Origin: Holacanthus passer
Lineage: Eukaryota > Chordata > Actinopteri > Pomacanthidae
Length of the DNA: 64,000 nucleotides
Assembly: GCA_025331565.1 (NCBI GenBank)
Contig: JAFREQ010000035.1
Coordinates: forward strand, 7,130,001 to 7,194,000
Reading direction: 5' to 3'
Made by a program: the position numbers and the translations under genes. Below the pieces are notes generated by a model, which saw only the letters and a program-made list of their open reading frames with translations, was not told the DNA's origin and made no database searches. Of the stretch, positions 13,696 to 22,168 are shown in pieces (within the stretch, counting starts at the first letter, position 1; each line of letters opens with the position of its first letter).

Positions 13696-16358
13696 GTGTG
13701 CGTGAGAAAGAGAGAGAGAAGAAGAGAAAGCGAGAGGAGAGACTTTAACAAGCAGTGACTCAGGCTTTCAGCTGAGTAAAGCTTTGTTTAGCAGCACGTC
13801 AGATATGTTTTTGCAAAAACATCCGATTTAAAATTGAGCTCTTATTAAAGAAAATTATAGAAAGGACTTATTAAGTGTTTGTTTACTGATCTCAATTTAA
13901 GTTCAGCAAACAAGACCATCAACGAAAAGTATTTCTATTTAATGGTATTCAGTGCTGCCACTGGGATGGCAGCGAAGCGGCAGCGCTGACAGTGGGAGCA
14001 AAAATTTAAATCAGGTGCACAAACCCTCCTAAAACTTACACCTTAAACATTCACTAAGACTTCAGCTAACAATTATTTTCCTCATCGATTAATCTGCCAA
14101 TTATTTTCAAAATGAATCCTATAGTCTAAAAACTTCTTGTCTTCCTATACTTTTTTTTAAACTGTCTGTTTAAAACAAATGTTTGACAGATGACAACACA
14201 AACAAACTAAGGAGTGTGTCTCACCATCATTTTTAAATATGTCCCTCTCTCTGTCTTTCAGCATGTGGAGAGCAGTGGAGGTCAGTGCGTGGGGTGCAGG
14301 TTCAGAGGCGAGGAAAGTCTAGCACACTACTCTCCGTGGTCCTGTGGCACCATCGGCCCCTGCCTCAGCCCCTTTGAGCCTGAAACGCACACACACACGT
14401 CGACTCACTCCTGCTCAGAGCACTCGGTGAGACTCTTCCCGCAACAGCACAGACGTTTTCAGTGTACAGATATGTGGGTCCTCTTTCTAACAGCATCCGT
14501 GTGTCTCTCATGCAGGAGTTGGACAGTAGCGGAGGCGGAGGTGGCGGCGTCAGCGGCGGTGGTGTTGGGAAGCAGTGGCTGCATTCGTTGGATCACTACC
14601 GGCGCTTGAAGGACGAGGACCCGATCATTCCCTTTAGTGAGGGGCCCATTATCTCCAAGTGGGGCGCCATATCCAGGGCATCTCGCACGGGCTACCACAC
14701 CACCGACCCCGTCCAAGCCACGGCCTGCCAGGGCAGCGCCAGCACCACGCCCGTCAACTTTAAAGGTGAGGAGGGACAGAAGAGCAGTACGAGAGGCGTG
14801 GGAGAGACTAAAGAAAGTAGACAGGAAGTGCAAGGCTGGCAGAGAGAGAGGCAGAAGAGGAAGTGACATAAAATAAGTTGTGAAAAAGCTTATGTTTTTC
14901 TTTTTCATATGACTTTGGAACAACCTGCCTGAGAGGAAGTCAGACTCTATTTTTATGGACTAGCTTTCATTGTTGGCATATGGCACATAGTCTGTATTTG
15001 GAGTCATTTCCTAAATTTCAACTAAATACATTTCATCCTGTTACTGTCATTTTTTTTTTTTGTCTCCTTACATTTTTCTTTGTTTCTCTCTCAAAGATTA
15101 CAACCCCCACCTGGATCACAGCGACTACAGGTGGAGCTCCAGAGGCTCAGACTCTTCCAGCCACTCCAGTTTCCTAGAGAGGTACAACACAAGTATTAGT
15201 TCACAGTCCTGCTATAAAAACAGTATTGGTTACATATCTATCTGTTTAAACCCAGACGTTGAAGTTAATTCCTTCATTTGCTCCAACTCTTGCCCTCTCA
15301 TCGCTCTCACCTGTCTCACTGGGCTGCAGTCACTTCCTCTCTGTGGTCAGACTAAAATAGAGCTGATCGGTGAAAACCCACTGGGCACCTAAGAAAAGGA
15401 ATCAGGAAAGCCCTCTGCACTGATGTCTCCAATGCACAGACTGTATCCCAATATACTGACAGATGATTTTAATGACCCTTACTAGGTCATCATCTCTCCA
15501 CTGACGCCAAAGATATTGATAACAAGAAGAATGAAAAAAAAAAGCTAACAATGTATCTGTGCTTGTTTTTATGGTTTTAGTGAGCAGCTTTGTGCATCAG
15601 AGGTTCACGCCCGTCGAACTTCAGTGAGCAGTGGAGAGAAAATCGTGTCCGATCTCCAAGCCCATCAGAACGCCTACAGCCGGGACCGGAGCCGAGCCGA
15701 GAGCGAACCGGAACCGGACCGAGACATCGAGCTCGAACTGTGCGCTCTTGACATGGAGGACTCAGACCACCAGGAGATCAAGTCTCAGGTTGGTAGGATT
15801 TTGAACAGTAAAACAGACGGACATTGTGTCTTTGAACCTTTTGAGTAACACACTCAAAGAGAGATTACGGCAGTGTAAATGCTTATCATCATTCTTTTCT
15901 ATCTTCTTTGCAGGAGTCTTTAGACCTGGCCACCCCACAGTCTCAGGATGCTTCCCACCTCCTCCCACCTCCCTGCTCCTCTCCCCTCCTCTCGTCTCCT
16001 GTGGAGGAGCACCCCCAATCAGAGGGTCCTTCGACAGAGAAGATGGACGCTCACCTGCTGAAAAAGATGGCCTTCAGGTGAATTACCATGGTAGCCAGTG
16101 TTTCACAGGATCGCCCTCAGTCTGAGTCGTCTTCGACTTGATGAGCTGGCCGTGTTCACTCTTTCATTCCTTTCTTCCTTCCTTCCTTCCCTCCCTCCTC
16201 TCTTGCTGTTGTCCAGGAAGTCTCCTGGAGGGTTGGTCTCGGGAGGTCTGGGCGTCGGCAAGCTGGTGCTGCGGACTGGACCTCCTCGATTGGGGGACAC
16301 CTCCACCAGGGCTTGTCCTGAAACGCCTGTGACAGAGATGCTGCTCAATGGGAGCTAA
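3660..16358 (+). CDS. rc3h2: rc3h2: Roquin-2 RING/ROQ/CCCH mRNA-decay protein (spliced, 19 coding exons)
   Basis: Roquin-2 binds stem-loop decay elements in 3' UTRs, recruits deadenylase and decapping factors, and carries a RING domain; it acts in the cytoplasm, in P-bodies and stress granules. The joined exons keep phase throughout and give 1152 residues (human is about 1190). The RING occupies residues 14-53 with ligands C14, C17, C33, H35, C38, C41, C50 and D53; the aspartate ligand is typical of Roquins. The HEPN/ROQ region follows (about 85-400). A CCCH finger has C416, C425, C431 and H435 (C-X8-C-X5-C-X3-H). The rest is a disordered Pro/Ser-rich tail with conserved islands such as HYSPWSCGTIG and DPIIPFSEGPIISKWGAISR. 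The start MPVQAAQWTEFLSCPICYNE matches RC3H2 rather than RC3H1. The C-terminal region lacks the leucine/glutamine-rich coiled-coil segment of human RC3H2. Junctions are inferred from GT-AG sites and phase; identity is very secure. Confidence 0.95.
3970..4087 (+). CDS. rc3h2: rc3h2 exon 3
   Basis: It starts after TCTTAG in phase 0 and ends in phase 1 at GCGAAAG|GTTTGT. It encodes VEELALYLKPISGAKG, the start of the HEPN/ROQ part. The preceding intron is only 79 bp. Confidence 0.92.
4088..4710 (+). other. rc3h2 intron 3
   Basis: A 623-bp intron with ordinary GT-AG ends. No RNA gene, transposon or coding segment is recognisable in it. Confidence 0.6.
4711..4944 (+). CDS. rc3h2: rc3h2 exon 4 (ROQ region)
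   Basis: It starts after TTTCTGCAG and ends in phase 1 at GGACCTG|GTGGGT. It encodes the near-invariant LSRPMQRKLVTLVNCQLVEE and [20 protein letters not shown]. The valine in LVNCQLVEE follows RC3H2. Confidence 0.96.
5469..5565 (+). ncRNA. snord90: Intronic box C/D snoRNA, SNORD90-like, copy 1
   Basis: A 7-bp terminal stem, GGTGTCC (5469-5475) with GGACACC (5559-5565), brackets a C box GTGATGA (5477-5483) and a D box CTGA (5555-5558). Inside are D' CTGA (5502-5505) and a C'-like ATGATCA (5526-5532). A small hairpin, GGGAAAC/GTTTCTC (5508-5522), lies between D' and C'. The D' guide contains ATAGGGCAGA two bases before the box. This is complementary to the 18S rRNA stretch UCUGCCCUAU as I recall it and would target the uridine known in human as Um354. 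Human SNORD90 lies in an RC3H2 intron, so host, strand and guide all agree. It sits in intron 4 and is probably released from the spliced lariat. Confidence 0.82.
5776..5951 (+). CDS. rc3h2: rc3h2 exon 5 (ROQ region)
   Basis: It starts after CTCATCAG and ends in phase 0 at TTCAAG|GTACGA. It encodes [20 protein letters not shown] and [20 protein letters not shown], the core winged-helix ROQ sequence. Confidence 0.96.
6857..6947 (+). ncRNA. Intronic box C/D snoRNA, SNORD90-like, copy 2
   Basis: This second copy lies 1387 bp downstream of the first, in intron 5. The C box GTGATGA (6864-6870) through D' CTGA (6889-6892) is identical to copy 1 over 29 nt, including the 18S-type guide. The D box CTGA is at 6938-6941. 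The terminal stem is GTGTCT (6857-6862) with AGACAC (6942-6947). It differs from copy 1 by a paired C-to-T and G-to-A change, so base pairing is kept. A 7-bp hairpin AAGGGGA/TCCCCTT with a GAA loop (6894-6910) sits where copy 1 has its own hairpin of different sequence. The part before D (GAGTTTATTG) resembles copy 1 with one substitution and a small deletion. It looks like a functional paralogue rather than a decayed copy; its C' box is weak. Confidence 0.75.
7047..7158. mobile_element. Short Tc1/mariner-like MITE
   Basis: This 112-bp element has imperfect terminal inverted repeats: CAGCCCTGAATCCAAAAAAG at the left and, read in reverse complement, CAACCCCGATTCCAAAAAGA at the right. Both ends are flanked by TA (7045-7046 and 7159-7160), the target duplication of Tc1/mariner elements. 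The sequence next to the left end (GTTGGGACAC) is familiar from a very common teleost repeat. No transposase is encoded. Confidence 0.7.
7324..7524 (+). CDS. rc3h2: rc3h2 exon 6
   Basis: It starts after CTACCAG and ends in phase 0 at GACAAG|GTACCA; 67 codons. It encodes [20 protein letters not shown] and IAMEAGLRISPEQWSSLLYG. The ISPEQ form is that of RC3H2. Confidence 0.96.
7666..7798 (+). CDS. rc3h2: rc3h2 exon 7
   Basis: It starts after CTCCAG in phase 0 and ends in phase 1 at AACCCAG|GTACTT. It encodes LQSPESFAKSVQELTIVLQR and SLRPHLELLANID. Confidence 0.95.
8522..8640 (+). CDS. rc3h2: rc3h2 exon 8
   Basis: It starts after GTTTGCAG and ends in phase 0 at CCACAG|GTACAC. It encodes SWEELESVMLAVKLVVHGLV and the end of the HEPN-like helical bundle. 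Confidence 0.94.
8641..9847 (+). other. rc3h2 intron 8, with an exon-like antisense island
   Basis: This is an AT-rich intron apart from a GC-richer block at about 8765-8880. On the minus strand that block is open and reads DAKAKRNKVCCWTLNILSPM, directly after a splice-acceptor-like sequence (TTTTTAACTATCTTAG). I do not recognise the protein. No transposon is recognisable in the rest. Confidence 0.4.
9848..9960 (+). CDS. rc3h2: rc3h2 exon 9 (CCCH zinc finger)
   Basis: It starts after TTGTCAG and ends in phase 2 at GAGAA|GTGAGT. It encodes KYKTSMCRDLRQQGGCPRGT and then NCTFAHTQDELEK, the C-X8-C-X5-C-X3-H finger. Confidence 0.95.
10287..10604 (+). CDS. rc3h2: rc3h2 exon 10
   Basis: It starts after CTTTACAG and completes the K of ELEK, followed by FRLRNKK as in RC3H2. 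It ends in phase 2 at GAACA|GTGAGA. The second half is low complexity and rich in Asn, Gly and Ser. Confidence 0.9.
10989..11191 (+). CDS. rc3h2: rc3h2 exon 11
   Basis: It starts after TCCATTAG and ends in phase 1 at CCAACCT|GTGAGT. It encodes KPISPPRTPVSHSSASSPLT and ELYYQEPHSAYDTAHYQPT, comparable to the PPKTPVSN and QYFQDPR segments of human RC3H2. Confidence 0.88.
11289..11602 (+). CDS. rc3h2: rc3h2 exon 12 (proline-rich; tandem acceptor)
   Basis: It encodes the conserved ARFLRSSNVPESSLPP, a proline/serine-rich stretch, and VYAPLYDSRRVWRPQ. It ends in phase 0 at CCTCAG|GTGAGC. The acceptor is a NAGNAG (CCAGCAG), so the exon can begin at 11289 or 11292 without changing frame. Confidence 0.92.
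11682..11828 (+). CDS. rc3h2: rc3h2 exon 13
   Basis: It starts after CATTACAG and encodes HREDARSNSLPPEVLHSSVY and LRERFNSLDSNY, close to human RC3H2. It ends in phase 0 at CACAGG|GTAGGT. A second GT four bases downstream would shift the frame and is less likely. Confidence 0.9.
11829..13218 (+). other. rc3h2 intron 13
   Basis: A 1390-bp intron with a pyrimidine-rich stretch at about 12290-12470. No repeat family or RNA gene is recognisable. The open frames are not protein-like. Confidence 0.5.
13219..13356 (+). CDS. rc3h2: rc3h2 exon 14 (natural His6 run)
   Basis: It starts after TTTGTCAG and ends in phase 0 at ACTGAG|GTAGAA. It encodes RRKQEQWAHHHHHHNANRPS and then SSPIFTIDFGTE, matching the RRKPDQWA and PLFSVDFR islands of human RC3H2. 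Six consecutive histidines (CAT CAT CAC CAC CAT CAC) are encoded. Confidence 0.88.
13357..14261 (+). other. rc3h2 intron 14 with microsatellite and repeat fragment
   Basis: It holds a (GT)n tract from about 13655 grading into (GA)-rich sequence to 13740. At about 14064-14135 there is a fragment of the teleost repeat that contains ATCGATTAATCTGCCAATTA; the fuller copy is at 27681-28069, in the opposite orientation. Confidence 0.55.
13655..13740. repeat. (GT)n-(GA)n compound microsatellite
   Basis: GT repeats with GTATGTAT interruptions run into a GA-rich tract inside rc3h2 intron 14. Confidence 0.9.
14262..14426 (+). CDS. rc3h2: rc3h2 exon 15
   Basis: It starts after GTCTTTCAG and ends in phase 0 at CACTCG|GTGAGA. 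It encodes the conserved LAHYSPWSCGTIGPC island and then a Thr/His-rich stretch. Confidence 0.9.
14516..14765 (+). CDS. rc3h2: rc3h2 exon 16 (glycine-rich run, conserved PIISKWGAISR)
   Basis: It starts after CATGCAG with a Gly-rich insertion (SGGGGGGVSGGGVG), then the highly conserved EDPIIPFSEGPIISKWGAIS and RTGYHTTDPVQATA. It ends in phase 1 at TTTAAAG|GTGAGG. Confidence 0.94.
15097..15181 (+). CDS. rc3h2: rc3h2 exon 17
   Basis: It starts after TCTCAAAG in phase 1 and encodes DYNPHLDHSDYRWSSRGSDS, the counterpart of the DYVPYVNAVDSRWSS segment. It ends in phase 2 at GAGAG|GTACAA. Confidence 0.85.
15581..15788 (+). CDS. rc3h2: rc3h2 exon 18
   Basis: It starts after GGTTTTAG and ends in phase 0 at TCTCAG|GTTGGT. 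It encodes PDRDIELELCALDMEDSD, nearly identical to human PDRDIELELSALDTDEPD. The leucine/glutamine-rich coiled coil that precedes this in human RC3H2 is not present. Confidence 0.88.
15914..16077 (+). CDS. rc3h2: rc3h2 exon 19
   Basis: It starts after CTTTGCAG and ends in phase 2 at TTCAG|GTGAAT. It encodes a Pro/Ser-rich stretch ending MDAHLLKKMAFR; there is little conservation to rely on beyond phase and splice sites. Confidence 0.78.
16217..16358 (+). CDS. rc3h2: rc3h2 exon 20 (terminal coding exon)
   Basis: It starts after TTGTCCAG, encodes LGVGKLVLRTGPPR and ends VTEMLLNGS followed by TAA (16356-16358). GKLVLRT parallels the GNLILKT near the human C-terminus. Confidence 0.85.
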
Positions 16359-18196
16359 GGGGACACAAAGTCAGACACTGAGTCGTTTGCCTGCAACCAG
16401 ATAACTGGTTGAAGGGAATACCATTTAATTCCAGCCTTCATATATGTCAATCATATGCCTAAATAAAACTTGACAGATATGGGTCAAGCGTCTGCGCCGC
16501 ACCACGTCGCAAGGGGCAAGAGAAAACACATTGTCTCGCCTCATAAGTGGTGATTTTCACCAATGTACAGCTCCATAGAGAATTTAGTGATATCACTGTT
16601 TATGATATACAAATAATACATGGCCAGTTTGCCCTGTAGATGCTTGAACCATGTTTGCAGTTTTAACCCTGGCCACAATTAGGAGAAAGACTGTAACTGA
16701 TCTCACAGCATCTTCACCACATGTTTTTACGTGACATTGTGCTCTCGAGGTTTACACATCATCTAGTTTGTTGTCATTCAACATAGCTGACAAGTTATGT
16801 TTGATAGGCGTTTTGTCATGTTGTGTTATATGGTCAGACAGCCAAAGCCTATACAGTAGATGAAAATATAGTGCGATGAGTTTTCTTCAGTCACACCACA
16901 TTTCAAGTTAGATTTGATTCTGTGTTAATCTTTTCCTTTACTTATCCTTCATTTTTTTTATATGTAGCTAGGATTGACAGCAGAAGCCGAGATCACACCA
17001 TATCCCACCAGATTGTATCTCATTCCCAAACTGTGGCTGGGTAAAGTAAATAGAAGTATGTAATTGCTCTCTAGCTTGGGCCTGTTTCCTCCAAGGCCTG
17101 CAGTGGTTTTGAGGCACATAGCTATCCAAAAGGTACATTAAACAAAACACTTTGACTGCTATCTCTTTACATGTTAATGCATTTGTTTCCGTAAGCATCC
17201 TTTCATGGCAATGTCCTCATCCAGCTCGATGCTACTGACTTTCTATCCTTTGTTGTATCGCTGCCCATTTTTGCAAGTATTCCCTGAAGAGACAGACGTT
17301 ATAATATGAGAAGGGCCTCCAGCCCTCTGCGAAAATAAAACACTGCAGAAAACAGAGGTCTGCACTATGCCAATACTCAAACAAGCCTCTGTGCTTTATT
17401 ACTCATATGACCTTTTAAATGTTGACATCCGAATTCCCTCGCCTCATCATGAGATCTCAAAACACAACGAGACAGTCATTAACAAAAAGTTTGTAAATCA
17501 TCAATGAGTGGAGGTCAAATGATCAGCGGAGGTCAGGGGGGATGACAACAAAACAAAGATGTGTGTACACTTCTTTTTTTATCCATCACATTTCTTATTT
17601 TAGGTGGCTCAAAATATCTGTTCTTCTTGGAACAAAAGTTTGTATGTTCACCTGCAGATGGAGCTAATTTAGTAGATTTCTATAAAAGCCACATGAACTC
17701 ACAATCAATCTTAAAACCTATTATTTCATCTCTGTGTGCCTGTAGTGGTTCTGGCATTTAATCCTGCTGACAAGCCTCACTGCTTTCTCTCTCTCACACA
17801 CACACACAAACACATACACAGTACAAGTGTGCACAAATCATTCATACACAGTAGACACCAACATGCAATACAGTGGCCTTTTCTCTCCTTGGTGTTATAT
17901 ATATCTAGACATCGGGCTCCTAGATGACTTTCGTCCATGCCTGCTGACAGACTCCCGTCCTGTTTCAGAGGTGTGATCTCAGAAACCGAGCGCTGGAAAT
18001 GACATTTTTTGTAAGCCCCTGGCATTTTCTGTGCTTTCCAGTCCAGTCACCTTTACGTACACTGTAAACAATATTCAGAGGTCGATGTTTCGAGCCGAAG
18101 CCTACAAAAGTGAGGGGCACCACTTCTTGTGTTTCTTCATGCTGTATCTTTGTTTGACTTTTTAAAAATGTTTTATGTTTTATTTTATGCATTGCT

Positions 18197-18211
18197 AACT
18201 TCTGTGAAGTT
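18197..18211 (+). promoter_or_regulatory. Constitutive decay element (CDE) stem-loop
   Basis: AACTTC-TGT-GAAGTT forms a perfect 6-bp stem closed by the trinucleotide loop TGT, and a further T:G pair is possible outside. The core TTCTGTGAA satisfies the published CDE consensus UUC-YRY-GAA, which the ROQ domain of Roquin-1 and Roquin-2 recognises. The site lies inside the predicted 3' UTR of rc3h2 itself, which suggests self-regulation. Confidence 0.65.
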
Positions 18212-18361
18212 GTTCGTCGGGGTATTTTGTATCAGGATCTTTGTTACTCTTGTTTCGTTTGCTATATTTTACATCACAGAGACAAAACTGATCGTCTTGT
18301 TCTAATGTTCCTCTGTGTTTGCCGGCCATCAGTACTGCTGTCTAGTTCACTGTAATTTTGT

Positions 18362-18386
18362 GCCGTATGGCTGATTTCCATACGGC
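18362..18386 (+). promoter_or_regulatory. Perfect 9-bp RNA hairpin in the rc3h2 3' UTR
   Basis: GCCGTATGG (18362-18370) and CCATACGGC (18378-18386) pair perfectly around the 7-nt loop CTGATTT. It lies 150 nt after the CDE. The stem is GC-rich within an otherwise AT-rich region. No named element is recognised, and its role is unknown. Confidence 0.55.
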
Positions 18387-20616
18387 CCGGCCTCGCCTCG
18401 CTCCCTTTTATAGATATGAGGCATTGTGTGTGGCTCAGTTGTAATGACATGAAAACATGAACCCATTTTAGATATCCAGCATTTAAAGTCATGACGGCTC
18501 TGAGTTTGTTTACACCTATTCTAAATCTTATGAGATTTGTGTAGAATGAGAAGACTAATCTTTCAAGCTTCTTCTTTAATTTCCTCTCACCTAAGCTACT
18601 GTACCTTTTCAGCAGCAATGTCTTTCCTCTCAGATTATACTGTACATTAAATCCCATTTTAGAGGATGGCAGAATGGCCGTACACGTGAGGATTGCTCAT
18701 TTAGTTTCAAGTTCAAACTTTATAAACCCGAATGAACAATGAAATAGTGGACTGTTAACCTTTTTGGGGTTTTTTTTCTCTCTATCTTCCACCCAGCATA
18801 CGCTTGGAGAGAAGTGACGATTTGGACTGAACAATTCAGCGTGGCTCGATGTGATAATACTCTTTTGAAAACTCTCCAAATGTTTTGCAGGGTTCGTTTC
18901 TGAGATGAAAAGGCAAGAGCCGGCACAGGGATTTTAGCTGCTCCCCAGTCGTGAAAATGAGCCCGGCTGCCTACTGTCGCTCTGCATCTGTTTACAACTT
19001 CGCCTCTGAAGTCATGTAACGTTAAGTGCCATGTTGTGTACGGTACAGTACAATCAATCCCTGCAATTTTCCTATAGCTTTTTCATATTCCTCTACTGTA
19101 ATCTACGTGAGGAGGGCTCGGTCAAGCGCGAGGAGTGAGATACTTCTCCTGTAATCCTGCTTTGTTCCATTAGAGGAGGCTAGATCCTTGTCTGTCTTGA
19201 ATCGCTCAGGGAAGACTTAAGTTGCTCAGCTACATTGGCTTTTTTTCTATATTCATCATTTAAATATTCTGTGGAAGTATTTACCTGAATTTCACTTGCT
19301 GATAACTGGCCCTTTCACCCCAACCCAAGCATAATGCTTATTATATTGTTTGCCAGTGTTTACTTTGCCAGTGCTTTCTTTTGCCTCTCAGTATCAATAT
19401 TGGCTTTGCTATTCCTGTTCTCATGGGAAAGGGCTGGGCACTACTGTATGTACAAAACAGTATTGTGAGTATTGAACTAATGTCAAAGTGATACTCCCTG
19501 TTTCCTTTAAAGTGTCTATAGAGCACTGCTGTAGTGGCTAATTGCACTGCACTAATTCCCACCCCGTCACTGCCAGCGGATGCCATTGAGCACCACCCCC
19601 CGTCCCCCCTCCAACTCTCCTTCGCCCCACCGCCCCGTCCTCCCTGCATCCTGCGTCATGCATGCGACATAGTCCCTCTTGTGATGGCGGAGGAGTATTG
19701 ATGATTCTGTAGTTGTGATACAACACACCCAGCGCTGTAAGAGTTCTGCACATGCCCACTGTGTGGCCACGTCAAGTGCTGAAGTTTGCTTGCAGCATTT
19801 TACTTGTTTGCTCATGAAAATTAATTATTGTTTAATAGAGATTATATTATTATTATGACTATTATTGTTATTACCACATTTGGTTGTTGTTGTGGTATTT
19901 TTCCTTCTTGGTATACTCTAAGTCTGCTTCTTTGTTTTGAATTTGACAATTTGCTGAAAATTTTTTATTAGACAAGAAAGTGTCTCATTATTCTATATTA
20001 TATGGGAAAAAGCCTGTTTGTTGATCGTGAAACATATGATGAACTGATGTTTTCTGACTATTCATGTCTGTATTAGACATTTTATTTGCGAATCTATTGT
20101 TCGATTGAAATGTAAATGAACTATTAAGAGATGGTACACATCCGTCATTGTATACAGTCTGGCACCATCATTAGATGGACTTTATTAGTATAGACGCTCA
20201 TTTATACAACCTGTGATAATCAGATATATTTAAATGTTTAAATCATTGGGGCAGTTGTGTAATGTTTCAGAATGAGGAAAATAAAATCCTTAAGAGACAG
20301 CATATCTAAAACGTCCCCATAATGAATAATACTGTTACGTATTCCATTTATTTCCTTGGAAATATCACACTGTGAAAGGTTTCCCTTTTACTTACTGTAA
20401 GGTAATGCAGGACTGGAGTAAGTCTAACCTATGATTGATGAAACTGTTTGAGAACCTGTTTGACTGACTGATTGATTCTTCTGTGCATTTTCTGACTTGT
20501 TCATCTGTATTACACTGACTTACAGACAGCTTGGCCGAGCAGCATACTGCTTCTGTGTTGCACTGAGAGATGAAATTATGAAAAGGAAGATTTCAGCACA
20601 TGAAATTGCATGCTAC

Positions 20617-20622
20617 AATAAA
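20617..20622 (+). terminator. rc3h2: Likely distal rc3h2 polyadenylation signal
   Basis: The hexamer AATAAA, in CTACAATAAACAG, is followed after about 20 nt by T/GT-rich sequence (TTCTTTGTGACTCTTGTC). It is the last strong candidate before the intergenic region. Upstream hexamers could give shorter isoforms. Confidence 0.5.
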
Positions 20623-21044
20623 CAGACAACAAATAATGCTTCTTTGTGACTCTTGTCATCATTTGTGAAGGTCCTTTTATGACGTTAGATAACACAACCA
20701 ATTCACAATTTACAGCCTTGAGCTGACAGTATTTTAATGTTTCTGTGAAGAACAAGTATTTACATAATGTTCTTTTTTTTCAACTTGATGTTAATTTTTT
20801 CAACATATAATCCAGACGTTACATTTGTCTTTCTTTAAATCAGGCTACTGTGAAAACTCTTGAAACAGTGATTAACTACATAACTCGATGCACATACCAA
20901 GACCATCTCACTAGTTATGTAAAAATGTGGTCGCTGCATCACACTTACTCTTCATTTACATTTTCTCAGAGTTCTTGGATTGCGTTTCTCACTGTCTCAT
21001 GCTGTAGTCTAGGATTTAATCAGGCAAACATGAGGTTAACAAAA

Positions 21045-21059
21045 CACTAGGGGGTGCTA
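21045..21059 (+). promoter_or_regulatory. CTCF-like binding motif
   Basis: CACTAGGGGGTGCTA matches the CTCF core CCACTAGGGGGCGCTA closely, with one variable-position change besides the first base. It lies between the end of one gene and the promoter of the next, as expected for an insulator. This is a motif match only. Confidence 0.4.
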
Positions 21060-22168
21060 AAAATCTCCAAAACTCAGAGGGGAAATAAAATGAGAGGACT
21101 TTATAGTGAGTATTATTGTAAAATGTCCTTCAGAAGTCACCTGACTGGCTTTGTTTATATATGCCTGAGGAGCTCTCGCTACAATGTACTGACTTGGGCT
21201 TTATTATGTTTAAAAGGAAATGAGTGCTTTGTGTTACCTGGTTTAACTCTGATGAAACAAGCCCTGACAGGCTGGACAGGAAGGGCCAGCATGATCACAA
21301 CACAATGAGAACAGTGGGTGTGTTTGTCACAGCTGACTGCTGTGGTTTGTGGCAGATTCAGGCAGATTAATCAGAGCCCGCCCCGCTCATTTTTCTGCTC
21401 AGAATCTGTCGTAAACAAGTGGGTGTCGCCCAACCAAACTACAACAAAAGCAACTGAATTATGTAAGTTTACAGGAGATTAACTTGAGTGTGACCTACTG
21501 AAGCAATGGATTTTCTAATATGTAATAGAGAAGGAAATAATGAATAAAGAAAATGAAAATTACAATTGTTATTTGATGTTGCTAATGACATCATTAAGGT
21601 AAGTCGTGATGATGCTTTGGTGGGCATGAGACTAAATACTGTAGCGGGTAAAACAGTTTACAGATGTGTTTTGATCTCACTGAGGAAAAGAATAAGTCAC
21701 CAATAAAAGAGGAAAAGGTAAAATAGTCTAATTATACTGTATGTTTTGACATTCTGGGGTCAATTTGCACTGAGGCAAAATAAGGACTTGAGACTTGGAC
21801 TTGGACTTGCTCTGATACTTGACTTAACCCATAAGAACCCACGGTGACACAGGTGTAACAAATACTTTGAATACCCTGGACTCTTCCTCATACAGCTTTA
21901 AGTTTGACCTTAACTCATTAAGTGACATATACTGAACATCCTGGTGTGGTGGTGGTGTCACTTGACTTCCCCAAAAATGGTGATGTGACCTGTAGCAAAA
22001 GTAGCTAATTTCAAAAAGGTTGTTTTTTAATAGTAAAGGTAATTTTAAACCCATTTAACAGTTCCAATGTTTTAATAACATGTCCTGTATTATATTTATC
22101 CAGTTCATTCACTGATCATATTTGAACAAATTAGTATAAAACAATAAATGTATAAAATAATGTCAAAA

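Larger units (their letters stand above)
16359..20640 (+). other. rc3h2: rc3h2 3' UTR (long)
   Basis: After the stop codon there are about 4.3 kb without interspersed repeats, coding exons or strong splice signals. Several AATAAA hexamers occur (16462, 17334, 20279, 20617). The last is followed by a GT-rich stretch and fits the distal cleavage site. A long 3' UTR is usual for Roquin genes. It contains a CDE stem-loop at 18197 and a strong hairpin at 18362. The exact end is inferred. Confidence 0.6.

Noticed and set aside
13950..13996. Imperfect hairpin AGTGCTGCC...GGCAGCGCT in rc3h2 intron 14
   Set aside because: Short, with competing pairings and no miRNA-like arm length; probably chance.
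20741..20749. Second CDE core TTCTGTGAA
   Set aside because: The flanks do not extend the stem beyond the three core pairs plus a T:G, and it lies after the likely polyadenylation site.
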